Below, piece after piece: positions 17,660 to 27,179 of a DNA stretch of 64,000 nucleotides (its first letter is position 1; every line of letters begins with the position of its first letter). Below the pieces are notes generated by a model. The model saw only the letters and a list, made by a program, of their open reading frames with translations, had not been told where the DNA came from and did no database searches. Position numbers and translations under genes: made by a program. Origin of the DNA: Chloroflexota bacterium (GTDB taxonomy: Bacteria; Chloroflexota; Limnocylindria; Limnocylindrales; CSP1-4); contig DAHXON010000003.1 of NCBI GenBank assembly GCA_027364875.1, positions 22,660-86,659 on the forward strand. The letters run 5' to 3'.

Positions 17660-19960
17660 CTACACCGCGGCCGAGGCCGGGCTGGCAGCCGGCAGGACCA
17701 CGACAGGCCCCCGCCGTACCAGGAACAGGGCCAGTGGCGGTACGACCAGGATCGTGGCGACCAGCGCCAGGAGCACGTCGATCACCGTGACCGCGCCGAA
17801 CTCCCGCATCGCCGGGAATGAGGAAGCGAGCAGCGCGCCGAACCCGGCCATGACCGTCAGGCCGCTCGCCGCGATCGCCCGCCCGATGCGCGAGACCGCA
17901 CGGTCCATCGCCGCCCGGGGCTCCGTGCCGCGACCGAGCTCCTCCCAGAAGCGCTCCAGGAGCAGCACGGCAAACTCGGTCCCAATGCCGACGATAAGGG
18001 CACTCATCACCGCAGTGAGTGGATTGAGTTCCATGCCCAAAAGCCACATCACGCCGGAAGACCAGCCTGTGACAAGCACGATCGGCACGACGGGCGTGAT
18101 GGCGCGACGCCAGTTGCGATAGACGACGAGGAGACCGAGGAAGACGGCGATGAAGCCGGCGACGGCGATGCCGAGGCGTCGATCGGTCATCGAGCCGACC
18201 ACTGAGGCTGCCATGTTCACGGTTCCGGCCGGGGCAATGGTTACGCCCGCTGGAGTCTTCGCATCGGCCTTGAGCTGCTCGATCAGGTTCGCGACGTCCG
18301 AGATGGACATCGCCTTCACGTTGAACGTCACCGCGGCTGACTTGTGATCGGCCGAGATGAGGCTCGAGAGGATTGGCGCGGGGATCTGGGCCAGTGCGGC
18401 CTGCATCGCCGCCGGTGTAGCGGCCGCCCCATTGGCCGGCGTAGCCGAGTCGAGACCGAGGACTGCCGGCAGGCTGGTGACGCTGACGATCTCCGGATGG
18501 GCCTTGGCCTCGGCAGTTTCGTACTGTGCGATCCAGCCGAGGACGGCGGGCGAGGCGACGTCGTCGGCGCCCACCAGGAACTGGAGCGTCGTGCTGCTGC
18601 CGGTCGCGTCGCGGACCTGGTTCATTGCCACCAGACCAGGCGCGTCCGCGGGCACCAGCTTCTCGATGTCGGTCTGGACGGGAACGAGGTGGTCCACCGC
18701 CAGCCCGCCGAGCGCGAGCACCGCGCCGAGGCCCAGGACGACGGGTCCGAACCTGATCGCACCGGACGAACCGGCGGCGAGGTATCGGCCTATGTCCAGG
18801 CGAGGCTTGCGTTCGAGCCTCGCCGACTCGACCACGGGACCCGCCTGCTCCGCTGGCGCCGCCAGCTCCGCTGGCGCCTTGTCGAACCGGTAGAGGAGAG
18901 CGTTCAGCGCGACGAGAGCCACACAGAACAGGACGGCGACGCCGAGAGCGAGCAAGCCGCCAAAGTCGCGGACCGCCGGGACGGCGGAAAGCGACAGCGT
19001 GATGAAGCCGAGGATTGTGGCCAGGACCGCGGTCCCAACCGCGGGTCCGATGTGAGTCAGGGCGTCGATGAGGCCGGCCGCCGGACTGTCTCCGCGCGCA
19101 AGTTCCTCTTCATATCGGTTGTGAAACTGGATTGCGAAGTCCATGCCGAGGCCCATCAGGACTGGCAGCCCCGCCATGGTCACGAGGGTAAGCGAAACTC
19201 CGGCCGCGCCCGTGATGCCGAAGGTGAGGAGCACGCCGACGCCCACCACGGGCAGCGCCATTAGCCGGCGGCGGACGGGGAAGACCACATACAACACGAC
19301 GACCATGAGCAGCACCGCCACGATCCCGGTGACGCCCATGTCCCGCATGATGCTGGAGGTCATCTCGGCCGTGAGGCGCGGATAGCCCGCCACGACCGTG
19401 TCGGCCGGCAGCCCGACCGACGTGACCGCGGATTGCACCCGGTCGGAGAACCTGCCCTGCTCGTCAACACTTACGCCGCCAACGAGCGTGATCTGAATCA
19501 ATTCGTTGCCGGTAGGGAATAGCGATGCAAAGGCGGCCTTTGGCTTGCCGTCGGAATCGAAGATGACGCTCGTCGCGACGCCCGGCTGATCGAGCGAAAC
19601 GCCCGCCGGCAGCTGGCCGGTCGACAGGAGCGTCAGCGGGCTGACGATCGAGCGGACGTCCGGGTCCTTCGACAGCTCTTCGGTCAGCTTGTGGACCTTG
19701 GCCAGTGTCGCGGGGCTGGTCAGTACTTCAGGCGTGCCCGGGATCATGATCGCCAGCGACTGGCCTCCGAACGCGGCCTCGTACGCCTTGTCGTTCTTGT
19801 AGGTGTCGCTGCTTTTGTCGACGAAGACTTCCTGTGTAGTGACGATGTGCGTCTGAGTGGCGCCCAGCACCGCGAGCACGACCATCACGATCGTTGCCGC
19901 GAGGATTGCGCCGGGGCGGGCCTCGACGAAGCGACCCAACCTGGTGAAGAGCGAGCGCAT
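17660..19960 (-). CDS. MMPL/RND-family exporter
   Basis: A 766-aa membrane transporter of the MMPL type. It shows the expected two-fold layout: TM1 near the N-terminus (ILAATIVMVVLAVLG), an extracytoplasmic loop of about 170 residues, five helices containing GLGMDFAIQFHNRYEEELARG (region of the proton-relay Asp), then a repeat with a second loop and GIGTEFAVLLLERFWEELGRG. It probably exports lipids or drugs using proton motive force. AAAGGA precedes the ATG. A MarR regulator on the same strand, 117 bp upstream, probably controls it. The substrate is unknown. Confidence 0.9.
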   Translation of the reverse strand: MRSLFTRLGRFVEARPGAILAATIVMVVLAVLGATQTHIVTTQEVFVDKSSDTYKNDKAYEAAFGGQSLAIMIPGTPEVLTSPATLAKVHKLTEELSKDPDVRSIVSPLTLLSTGQLPAGVSLDQPGVATSVIFDSDGKPKAAFASLFPTGNELIQITLVGGVSVDEQGRFSDRVQSAVTSVGLPADTVVAGYPRLTAEMTSSIMRDMGVTGIVAVLLMVVVLYVVFPVRRRLMALPVVGVGVLLTFGITGAAGVSLTLVTMAGLPVLMGLGMDFAIQFHNRYEEELARGDSPAAGLIDALTHIGPAVGTAVLATILGFITLSLSAVPAVRDFGGLLALGVAVLFCVALVALNALLYRFDKAPAELAAPAEQAGPVVESARLERKPRLDIGRYLAAGSSGAIRFGPVVLGLGAVLALGGLAVDHLVPVQTDIEKLVPADAPGLVAMNQVRDATGSSTTLQFLVGADDVASPAVLGWIAQYETAEAKAHPEIVSVTSLPAVLGLDSATPANGAAATPAAMQAALAQIPAPILSSLISADHKSAAVTFNVKAMSISDVANLIEQLKADAKTPAGVTIAPAGTVNMAASVVGSMTDRRLGIAVAGFIAVFLGLLVVYRNWRRAITPVVPIVLVTGWSSGVMWLLGMELNPLTAVMSALIVGIGTEFAVLLLERFWEELGRGTEPRAAMDRAVSRIGRAIAASGLTVMAGFGALLASSFPAMREFGAVTVIDVLLALVATILVVPPLALFLVRRGPVVVLPAASPASAAV

Positions 19961-20077
19961 GGAAGGTCCTTTCGCTGGCAGGCTGAACCAGGCTCGGCGC
20001 GTCGGCCGGCCATCCTGGATGGCGGATGGGAATTGGCGGGGGTCTGGCGGCCGATCGGTGGGCGACCGGCGGCTAGA

Positions 20078-20596
20078 TCACGGCGGCGCCTGTTCCCGCT
20101 GGTCCGGTGGATTGGGTGCTTCCGCTGAGAGCTCGTGGCTGCGCGAGCTCGGTTCGATCATCAGGTCGGCGAAGCTCGCCACCCGTCTCATGCCCTCGAC
20201 GATTGAGTCGACCGTGTCCGGGTCGGATTCCTCCATTGCGAGGTCGATCCGTCGCTCGAGCCCGGTCGCGAGTCGCTCGAGGAGGGCCAGCCCTTCGTCG
20301 GTGATCGACACCCAGACGACGCGCCTGTCGTCGCCCTGCGATCTCGCGACTACACCGGCCGTGACCAGCCGGTCCACGAGAGCTGTGGACGCGGGCAGCG
20401 AAATGCCGAGCCTGCCGGCCATCTCGCCCGCCTTCATCTTGCGATCGGGGGCCGAGCTCACCAGCATCAGGGCCAGCATCTGGTTGGCGGTCAGGTCCAC
20501 CGCTTCGAGGTCGAACAGTGCGGCCAATCGCAGGTTGATCGCGACTGCCGGCAGCAACCGGACGATCTCCCGAGAGGCTTCACTTCGACCGACCAT
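20078..20596 (-). CDS. MarR-family regulator
   Basis: A 172-aa winged helix regulator with the MarR core: KAGEMAGRLGISLPASTALVDRLVTAGVVARSQGDDRRVVWVSITDEG, where the wing DDRRVVWVSIT is diagnostic. It lies just upstream of the MMPL exporter on the same strand, so ligand-relieved repression of that exporter is likely. Inverted repeats directly upstream suggest autoregulation. Family membership is certain from the motif; the ligand is unknown. Confidence 0.92.
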   Translation of the reverse strand: MVGRSEASREIVRLLPAVAINLRLAALFDLEAVDLTANQMLALMLVSSAPDRKMKAGEMAGRLGISLPASTALVDRLVTAGVVARSQGDDRRVVWVSITDEGLALLERLATGLERRIDLAMEESDPDTVDSIVEGMRRVASFADLMIEPSSRSHELSAEAPNPPDQREQAPP

Positions 20597-20615
20597 GATG
20601 GAACTCTACCACGCT

Positions 20616-20649
20616 ACTTCCATTATGTGAAGTGTTCCATAACATGAAC
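20616..20649. promoter_or_regulatory. Probable MarR operators
   Basis: Two adjoining inverted repeats lie 20 bp upstream of the marR start: ACTTC-cattatgt-GAAGT (20616-20633) and GTTC-cataacat-GAAC (20634-20649). The AT-rich patch stands out from the GC-rich surroundings. MarR proteins bind 16-20 bp palindromes near their own promoters, so autoregulation is a reasonable inference. Confidence 0.5.
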
Positions 20650-20798
20650 TTGCGGGAGTGCGTCCGCCTGGCGCTCCGAGCCGGCCGCAGCGGCTTGTGG
20701 CGTGCCCGCGCCGACCCGCGGGCGAGTCGGGACTGCGGCCGGCGGCTCGGGCCGAGTGCCGGCTTGACGCCGTCGCTCGCATCGGTCACGTTGCCGCA

Positions 20799-21185
20799 AT
20801 GCCGCCGCTGCCACTTCCAGAACCGGGACCGATGACCAGGATCGCCCGGATCGTTCAGCCCGCCGACTCGAACTCGCAGGGGACCTTGTTCGGCGGCGAG
20901 GCGATGCGGTTCATGGACGAGGCCGCGGCCGTGGCCGCGATCCGCTACACCCACGGCTCAGTGGTCACGGCCCACGTAGACGCCGTGGACTTCCACCACC
21001 CCGTCCCGGTGGGCGCCCTCCTCGAGGCGAGCGCTCGAGTCACGGCCGTCGGACGCACGTCCCTCGTGGTGCAGGTGATCCTGGAAGCGGAAGACCGCTA
21101 CACCGGCGAGCGCGTGACTACGACGTCCGGTCGCTTCGTCCTGGTCGCCGTCGATGACCAGGCCCGCCCGCGAGTCATCGAGTAG
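20799..21185 (+). CDS. Hotdog-fold acyl-CoA thioesterase
   Basis: About 128 aa. The YciA/BACH-type signature is clear: ADSNSQGTLFGGEAMRFMDEAAAVAA, with the catalytic Asp in FMDEAAA, then VTAHVDAVDFHHPVPVGALLEASARV and TSLVVQVILEAEDRYTGE. These enzymes hydrolyse acyl-CoA to free acid and CoA in the cytoplasm, usually as dimers or hexamers. ATG 20832 (MTRIARIV) is an equally plausible start; neither has a strong ribosome binding site. The 47 earlier track residues are Arg/Pro-rich and not family-like. Confidence 0.88.
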   Translation: MPPLPLPEPGPMTRIARIVQPADSNSQGTLFGGEAMRFMDEAAAVAAIRYTHGSVVTAHVDAVDFHHPVPVGALLEASARVTAVGRTSLVVQVILEAEDRYTGERVTTTSGRFVLVAVDDQARPRVIE

Positions 21186-21268
21186 GCGGCCTCGGGACCT
21201 CACTTGCGGAGAAGCCGCCATCGATCCACGGCGGCGAGGCCGCCCGGAGGCGGCCGGCTCGCGATCTA

Positions 21269-21676
21269 CTAGTGAGCGGCAGCTCGGATGACGCTGTCGA
21301 CTCCGATCACCGGCGGATGCTCGAAGTGCTTCTTCACGGCGCACTGCTCGGCGGCGCGCACGACCGCGTCGGCATACTTGGCGGGGAAGCTCTCGGGCAG
21401 CTCTATCGTCACCCGGATGTCGGTGACCATGCCGGTCATCGGGTCGGCGCCCATCCGCTGGACGAGGCGAATGCCGTCAGTCGAGATGCCGCGCTGCCGG
21501 CAGAAGCCGAGGACGTAGATCCCGGCGCAGGTTCCGATCGTCGAGAGGAACGTCGCGAAGGGCGTCGGCGCTGAGCCCTGGCCGCCGCCGGTGGGGGGCT
21601 GGTCGGTAGGCACCACGTAGGAGCCAAAGTGGGCGTCGACGCGCGCGCCGCCCGGGAAGTCGATGACCATTTCCAT
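21269..21676 (-). CDS. OsmC/YhfA-family protein
   Basis: A 135-aa OsmC-like protein. Seen: the N-terminal strand VDAHFGSYVVPTDQP, the helix APTPFATFLSTIGTCAGIYVLGFCRQRGI with the first conserved Cys, and AEQCAVKKHFEHPPVI with the second Cys in the usual CxVKK position. OsmC proteins are thiol-dependent peroxidases of organic hydroperoxides; the YhfA-like branch with this spacing is less well characterised. GAGG precedes the ATG. It stands alone in its strand. Confidence 0.88.
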   Translation of the reverse strand: MEMVIDFPGGARVDAHFGSYVVPTDQPPTGGGQGSAPTPFATFLSTIGTCAGIYVLGFCRQRGISTDGIRLVQRMGADPMTGMVTDIRVTIELPESFPAKYADAVVRAAEQCAVKKHFEHPPVIGVDSVIRAAAH

Positions 21677-21894
21677 TTCGTATACCTCGAACGGGGCGTC
21701 CAGCCCGACCGATCGTCGATCGCAGCGCCACTGGAACCTAGTTTACTATTTGCGCAAGCGCGCAACAAGTGGGTAACCGGCGGGATGCGGGGAGGGCTCG
21801 GACGGGGAGTGGCCCCGGACGCGAGGAGTGGCCACGGACGCGAGGAGCGGGCCGGATTGCCCGGCCCACTCCCCGGTATCGCTTCGGGGTCGAG

Positions 21895-23772
21895 CTACGG
21901 GTAGCTGACCACCGGGACAACGACGTCGGGATTGGCGATGGTCGAGGACCCGCCCACCCCGTTGATCACGTTCTGGATGCCGCCGGAGGCGGCGGTGGAG
22001 AGGAAGATCGTGAAAGCGTCCTTGACGCTGCCCGGCGCGAGCGTGGTCGGAACCACGAACGCGTTCGCCGAGAAGATGTCCACGCCCTGGTTGAAGAAGC
22101 TGTAGCTTCCGATGCCCCAGGCCTGGAACGCCTTGACGTTGTTGGTGACGCGGATGGCCGGGTAGCCGAGCGTACCGTCCGGCTCGGTCCAGGCCGCCTG
22201 GCTCGGCGGGTCGTACGGCATCTCGTTCTGGAAGAAGACGATCTTGCCGTTCTGGCCGGACCAGACGACTTCGTTCTTCTGGTAGTGCTCGACGAAGAGT
22301 CCGGTGGCCACGACGTTGTTGCCCGTGACGAGCAGTCCCGTGTCGGCCGTGTTGACCGTCCAGCCCACGGTTCCCGGATTGCCGTGGTCGGCACGCCATG
22401 ACCAGATGTTGTCGAGCAGGACGTTGTTCGAGTTGACGACCAGAGCGGCGAGAGCTTTGCCGAGGTGCGCTCCGCCGATGCGGAAGTAGACGTCGGAGAG
22501 CGTCGTCGGGTCGGCCGGATCACTGGCTCCGTGCGGTCCGGAGGGCAGAAGGCTGGCGAACGGTCCGCCGATCGTGAGAAGGGCAGGCGACGTCTTCGGG
22601 CCGGCGTCGAAGATCAGGTCGGAGATCTCGACGCCCTTCACGTCACCCACGATCATCGGGACGGTGCCGTTCTGGGGCGAGATGGTCGCGAGGCCCATCC
22701 CGAGCACGATCGTGTCGGGCCGGCTGACCACTATCGGCAGCCTGGTGTTGTAGAGGCCGGGCGTGAGGATCAGGTTCTTGCCCCGCGCCAGGGCCGCATC
22801 GATCGCGAAGACGCTATCGGTCGGCCTGGCGACGAAGAAGTCGCTGATCGGGATCGACCGTCCCGCCGACTGGGTCGTGCTCCAGCTCGGACCGGACGAG
22901 TTCGTCTGGACGGCCGGGACGAGGACGTTGTAGTTGCCGTTCGCGTCGAGATACAGGAACGGCTTCTCACGCGACTCGGGGTTGGTCGCCAGGGTCGTGT
23001 ACGGGGGTGTCGGGAAGGCCTGCGAGGGAGCGTTGGCCACTCCGGCGAAGACCTGGTTCCAGACGGCGTTGGACCAGCCGTCGAGGGTGCTGTTGCGGAC
23101 GAAGTACTGCTGCTGGGAGCCGTTCACGACCGTGCTGTTGTTGAAGACCGAGTCGGCGATGAAGCCGCCGCTGGCGAAGGACGGCCCGGAGCAGTAGTCC
23201 ATCAGCGTCGTGAGGCCGTTGACCTCGACCCGCCGCATGGACGTGGCTTGCGAGGTCGCCCAGAACTCGCCGGTCTGGCAGCCGCTCTTGCCGGCCGTGT
23301 CGATCGTCAGGTTCGAGATCGAGCGCCAGAAGTTGTTGAGCGCGACGCAGCTGCCCGACGCGCACTGGTTGTAGACGTCGATCGTGCCGTTGATGGTCAC
23401 GTCGGTCGGGAGCGCACCGAGGCCGGCGACGTCGGTGTAGTAGCCGATTTGCAGGTTCAGCGGATCGGTGGACGAACCGTAGACGCCGGGTTTGAACAGG
23501 ATCTCGTAGCGGCCGTCACCGAACTGAGCTGGGATCTGAGCCGCGTCGATGGGATCGACGATCGAATGGATCGTCGCCACCGACATGCTCGGATCGAGGA
23601 TCACCACGTTGGGGCCAAAGTTGGGGGCGGCCGGGGGCGGCGGCGCGGCGACCGTAATGCCGGCCGTCGCCAGGACCGAAGCCACGGCGAAGGGCGCCGC
23701 GAGCCCCAGGGCGAGCTTTCGGCGCAGGCCCTTGGCTACGTTTGCGGGACGACCCGCGAAACTCGAGGCCAT
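21895..23772 (-). CDS. Large secreted beta-helix protein (pectate lyase-like fold)
   Basis: A 625-aa exported protein. The N-terminal signal (KLALGLAAPFAVASVLATAGITVAA) ends near residue 46. The opening GPNVVILDPSMSVATIHSIVDPIDAAQ and EILFKPGVYGSSTDPLNLQIGYYTDVAG resemble the paired-helix N-terminal part of GH55/pectate-lyase-3-type proteins, and later rungs (GNNVVATGLFVEHYQKNEVVWSG) are typical beta-helix. Database relatives of this type have often carried unreliable names such as adenylyl cyclase, which nothing here supports. A polysaccharide-active enzyme is the best inference; catalytic residues were not identified. Confidence 0.82.
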   Translation of the reverse strand: MASSFAGRPANVAKGLRRKLALGLAAPFAVASVLATAGITVAAPPPPAAPNFGPNVVILDPSMSVATIHSIVDPIDAAQIPAQFGDGRYEILFKPGVYGSSTDPLNLQIGYYTDVAGLGALPTDVTINGTIDVYNQCASGSCVALNNFWRSISNLTIDTAGKSGCQTGEFWATSQATSMRRVEVNGLTTLMDYCSGPSFASGGFIADSVFNNSTVVNGSQQQYFVRNSTLDGWSNAVWNQVFAGVANAPSQAFPTPPYTTLATNPESREKPFLYLDANGNYNVLVPAVQTNSSGPSWSTTQSAGRSIPISDFFVARPTDSVFAIDAALARGKNLILTPGLYNTRLPIVVSRPDTIVLGMGLATISPQNGTVPMIVGDVKGVEISDLIFDAGPKTSPALLTIGGPFASLLPSGPHGASDPADPTTLSDVYFRIGGAHLGKALAALVVNSNNVLLDNIWSWRADHGNPGTVGWTVNTADTGLLVTGNNVVATGLFVEHYQKNEVVWSGQNGKIVFFQNEMPYDPPSQAAWTEPDGTLGYPAIRVTNNVKAFQAWGIGSYSFFNQGVDIFSANAFVVPTTLAPGSVKDAFTIFLSTAASGGIQNVINGVGGSSTIANPDVVVPVVSYP

Positions 23773-23973
23773 GCCTCACTCCTCCTTTCTCAGGAGCAGA
23801 CAACGGGGAACGGCGCAGAGGGTAGGCGCGGCCGGCGACCGGACGTAACTACCCGGCCCGACTCGTTCCGCTCTCCGGTGGGGCCGGCTGGCCACGCGGG
23901 ACGTGGCCGCGTACGGAAGACGCCGGTTCGCGGGACGGCGACCCGCGGGGGTGGCGTGTCCGAGTCTGTCGGC

Positions 23974-24528
23974 TCAGGACTTGGGCACGAGCGTGACGAT
24001 GAGCATGCGGCCCTCGTCCGGGCCGATGACCTCGGCGTCGTGGGGGATCGTCCCGTCCCAGCGGATGTAGTCGCCGGGGCCGAGCTCGACGACATGGTCG
24101 CCCTGCGACATGCGCCATTGCCCGCTCAGGATCAGGTGGTGCTCGTCGCCGGCATGAGTGTGCAGCCCCGCCCGCCCTCCGGCGGGTGCGACCGCCTCGA
24201 CGATCGAGGTATCCCGGCTCTGCCCGCCGTCGACGAGCTCTATCCGGCTGAGCCCCTCGTGATCGTGGATGGGCCGGCTCGCGGCACGCACGACTGTGGG
24301 CGCCGGCACCTCGCCCATGAAGAACCAGGCGATCGGCACGTCGAGTGCCTCGGCAAGCACCGACAGGCAAGCCAGCGACGGCGATGCCTTGTCGTTCTCG
24401 ATCTGCGAGAGATAGCCGACGTTCAGGCCGCTTCGCTCGGCCACGACCGCGAGCGTGAGCCCGCGCTCGCTGCGCCAGCGCTTGATCTGGGCTCCGACCG
24501 CCGGTGGACGGCGTTCTTCGACCGCCAT
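23974..24528 (-). CDS. XRE-family regulator with C-terminal cupin
   Basis: 184 aa. The N-terminal HTH (residues 10-66: IKRWRSERGLTLAVVAERSGLNVGYLSQIENDKASPS) is a classic XRE domain, and the C-terminal half is a cupin (GLHTHAGDEHHLILSGQWRM, then PGDYIRWDGTIPHDAEV) with possible metal-ligand histidines. Such regulators often sense small molecules and control a divergent metabolic gene; here that is the NADP/F420-type oxidoreductase. GGAG sits eight bases before the ATG. Confidence 0.9.
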   Translation of the reverse strand: MAVEERRPPAVGAQIKRWRSERGLTLAVVAERSGLNVGYLSQIENDKASPSLACLSVLAEALDVPIAWFFMGEVPAPTVVRAASRPIHDHEGLSRIELVDGGQSRDTSIVEAVAPAGGRAGLHTHAGDEHHLILSGQWRMSQGDHVVELGPGDYIRWDGTIPHDAEVIGPDEGRMLIVTLVPKS

Positions 24529-24597
24529 GTTTGTTCTCCAGAAACACGTATTGACATGCTACACAATTCGGGGCAAGATTATGTCCACAACAAAGTC

Positions 24598-24625
24598 TGC
24601 TTGATCACACAAAACTAGTCAAGCA
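24598..24625. promoter_or_regulatory. Inverted repeat in the XRE-oxidoreductase divergent promoter
   Basis: A perfect 7-bp inverted repeat TGCTTGA-N14-TCAAGCA lies just upstream of the oxidoreductase start, in an AT-rich intergenic patch with a TTGACA box at 24551. I infer it is an operator for the XRE-cupin regulator. Confidence 0.5.
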
Positions 24626-24651
24626 CGAAGAACCAAATGAAGGAAGACGCC

Positions 24652-25299
24652 GTGAACATCGCAATCATCGGAGCCGGCAACGTCGGCCGAGCCCTCGCCG
24701 CCTCATTCGCCCGGGCGGGCCACTCCGTGACCATCACCTCCCGGGATCCCGAGCACGCCGGAACGGTCGCAAGCGAGACCCGGACTCGGGTCGCGACCTC
24801 CAACGCAGAAGCGGCTGCGGCCGCCGAGGTCGTGGTCCTGGCCATCCCGGCCGGCAGCCTCGAAGCCGTCGCCGCCGAGATCCGCGACGCGGCCAGGGGC
24901 AAGATCGTGGTCGATCCGACGAACCGCATGGCCTTCGGCCCCACCGGCCCGACGATCGACTCGGGCGAATCGAACGCGGAGCGCCTCGCCGCGCTGCTGC
25001 CCGACTCGCACGTCGTGAAGGCCTTCAACACCCTGTTCGCCTCGCACCAGGCCGATCCGATCGCCGATGGCGTTCAGCTCGACGGCTTCGTCGCCGCGGA
25101 CGATGCAACAGCGAAGGCGACCGTCCTGGAGCTGGTCCGCTCGGTGGGCCTCAACCCGGTTGACGTCGGCTCGCTGGCCCGCGCGCAGCAGCTCGAGCAG
25201 CTCGCCTTCCTCAACATCGCCCTCAACGTGGTCGGGAACGGCTCCTGGAACAGCGGCTGGAAGCTGGTTGCTGCCCCAAGCCTGGCCGCCGCCGTATAG
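24652..25299 (+). CDS. NADP/F420-dependent oxidoreductase-like protein
   Basis: About 215 aa. The N-terminal Rossmann motif IAIIGAGNVGRALAASFARAGHSVTITSRDP matches F420H2:NADP oxidoreductase (Fno)-like proteins, followed by VVVLAIPAGSLEAV, VVDPTNRMAFGP and VKAFNTLFASHQADP. These transfer hydride between NADPH and a second cofactor. Binding of F420 itself is not provable here. I prefer the GTG at 24652 because AAGGA sits correctly before it; the track ATG at 24637 lies on that ribosome binding site. Divergent from the XRE-cupin regulator. Confidence 0.85.
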   Translation: MNIAIIGAGNVGRALAASFARAGHSVTITSRDPEHAGTVASETRTRVATSNAEAAAAAEVVVLAIPAGSLEAVAAEIRDAARGKIVVDPTNRMAFGPTGPTIDSGESNAERLAALLPDSHVVKAFNTLFASHQADPIADGVQLDGFVAADDATAKATVLELVRSVGLNPVDVGSLARAQQLEQLAFLNIALNVVGNGSWNSGWKLVAAPSLAAAV

Positions 25300-25526
25300 C
25301 TCATCCATCCGCGGCGTCCGCTCAACCTCAACGCCACGGACAATTCAATACACCAATCCGAGTCGGGGCCGCCCAAGTGGCGAGCCCCGGCTTCTTCGCG
25401 CGCGTCGCGGAGCCCACACGATCGGGCAGGCTCCCTTTGAGCGGGTGTTCAGGCGGGCCGCAGGAGCGTAGTGTGCGCCCCGCCACACGCGTGGGATCTT
25501 GATCTGCGCCTTCTTTGGAGGTCGCC

Positions 25527-27065
25527 ATGGCTATCGCCCGGTCACGAAGGCGGACCAGGTGGCTGGTCGCGCGGGCCGGCGTTGCCGTTCTCGCGATCGT
25601 CGGTGCGGTTGGCTTCGCCTCGTCCGCGACCGCGACCACGACGGTCACGGTGGCGGCTTCCGCCGACGCCTACGTCAACTCCCAACAACCCAGCGAGAAC
25701 TATGGCGCGGCGGACATGCTGCGTGTCGATGGCTCGCCGACGGTTCTGGGCTACCTCCGATTCGACCTGACAGGCGTGGGTGGAAACGTCTCGAAGGCCG
25801 AACTGCGGGTGTACGCAAACTCCGAGTCGGCGGCCGGCTATCAAGTCGACACGACCACGAACAACTGGGCCGAAGACACGATCGACTACCAGAACGCGCC
25901 CCCTGCGGGCTCGACCGTCGGGTCCACCACGGGCTTCGAGTCCGGCGTCTGGACCTCGGTCGACGTGACGTCGGCGGTGCAGGCCGGCTCAGTTGCCGAT
26001 TTCGTGCTGGTCGATCGCAGCAGCACCATGATCAACCTCGCCGGCCGCGTGTCATCGCACGCGCCGGTGCTCGTCCTGACCATCTCAGGGATCCCCTCGG
26101 TTCCCGTCGATACCGCGACCCCGGTGGCCACCGAAATGCCGGCGCCGTCGTCGGCTCCATCTTCGGGTCCGACTGACGTCCCGTCTTCGGTCCCAACTCA
26201 GTCGCCCACGGCCCAACCGTCGGTCACACCAACGGCCACACCAACGGCCACACCAACTCAACCGGTCGCGAGTGGCGTCCCCTCCTTCAGCCACATCTAC
26301 GTCATCGTGATGGAGAACCACGAGTACTCGAGCATCGTCGGCTCGAGCAGCGCGCCGTTCGTCAATTCGCTGATCGCCACTTATGGTCTGGCGGTCAACT
26401 ACTACGCGGTAGCCCATCCGTCTGAACCCAACTACATCGCGTTGACTTCCGGCGGGACGCAGGGCATCACCGACGACGGCACCTACAACCTGAGCACCGA
26501 CGACATCTTCGCGGAGGTGGAGGCGTCGGGCCGCACCTGGCAGGCGATCATGCAAGGCTATCCGAGCCATTGCTATGCCGGCGCGTCTTCCGCATCGGTC
26601 GTTGACGGCGTGGGTCTGGCTGGCTCGTACGTTCGCAAACACGACCCCGCGATCAGCTACACCGACATCAGCACCAATCCAGTCCAGTGCGCAGCCATCA
26701 CGAATCTGGCCAGCTTCGATCCGGCGGCGGCCAACTTGTTCTTCATCACCCCCAACTTGATGAACGACATGCACGACGGCTCGATCGCCGACGGCGACCG
26801 CTTCCTGGCGGCGTTCCTGCCGCAGATCACGAAGAGCTCGGCGTTCGCCAACTCGGTCGTCTTCATCACCTGGGACGAAGGCTCGACCAACATCGAGGGC
26901 GGCGGCCACGTCGCCACGATCGCCATCACGCCGGGCATGACCCCGGGATTCGAGGCGACCGCGAAATACGACCACTACTCGCTTCTCCGGACGATTGAGG
27001 ATGCCTGGGGCTTGCCTCGCCTGGGAGCGTCCGCGTCGGCGGCGCCGCTCAGCTTCCCGTGGTGA
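25527..27065 (+). CDS. Secreted DNRLRE-domain phosphoesterase
   Basis: 512 aa from the ATG at 25527, which has TTTGGAGG directly upstream. Signal peptide to about residue 36 (GVAVLAIVGAVGFASSATA), then a DNRLRE/CBM96-type beta-sandwich (DAYVNSQQPSENYGAADMLRV to VLVLTIS), a Pro/Ser/Thr linker with the repeat TPTATPTATPT (DNA repeat near 26224-26262), and a phosphoesterase-family domain of the acid phosphatase/phospholipase C type (IYVIVMENHEYSSIVG, SEPNYIALTSGG, FITWDEGST, HYSLLRTIEDAWGLP). It probably hydrolyses phosphate esters or phospholipids outside the cell. The adjacent lipoprotein gene follows by 114 bp. Confidence 0.9.
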   Translation: MAIARSRRRTRWLVARAGVAVLAIVGAVGFASSATATTTVTVAASADAYVNSQQPSENYGAADMLRVDGSPTVLGYLRFDLTGVGGNVSKAELRVYANSESAAGYQVDTTTNNWAEDTIDYQNAPPAGSTVGSTTGFESGVWTSVDVTSAVQAGSVADFVLVDRSSTMINLAGRVSSHAPVLVLTISGIPSVPVDTATPVATEMPAPSSAPSSGPTDVPSSVPTQSPTAQPSVTPTATPTATPTQPVASGVPSFSHIYVIVMENHEYSSIVGSSSAPFVNSLIATYGLAVNYYAVAHPSEPNYIALTSGGTQGITDDGTYNLSTDDIFAEVEASGRTWQAIMQGYPSHCYAGASSASVVDGVGLAGSYVRKHDPAISYTDISTNPVQCAAITNLASFDPAAANLFFITPNLMNDMHDGSIADGDRFLAAFLPQITKSSAFANSVVFITWDEGSTNIEGGGHVATIAITPGMTPGFEATAKYDHYSLLRTIEDAWGLPRLGASASAAPLSFPW

Positions 27066-27179
27066 ACTGATCCCTCCAGGACGCGGCAGCGCACGCATTG
27101 GCGATCTGACAGACAACCACCGAAGTCCGTCGCGCATACTGGCGGCGTCATCCGACCAGCGGCTCCCGCCAGGAGGCCA

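Noticed and set aside
22465-24618. 717-aa plus-strand ORF
   Set aside because: Antisense shadow of the large beta-helix protein and the XRE gene.
26224-26262. Short direct repeat as a possible mobile or CRISPR-like array
   Set aside because: It is the coding repeat of a Thr-Pro linker (TPTATPT) in the secreted phosphoesterase.
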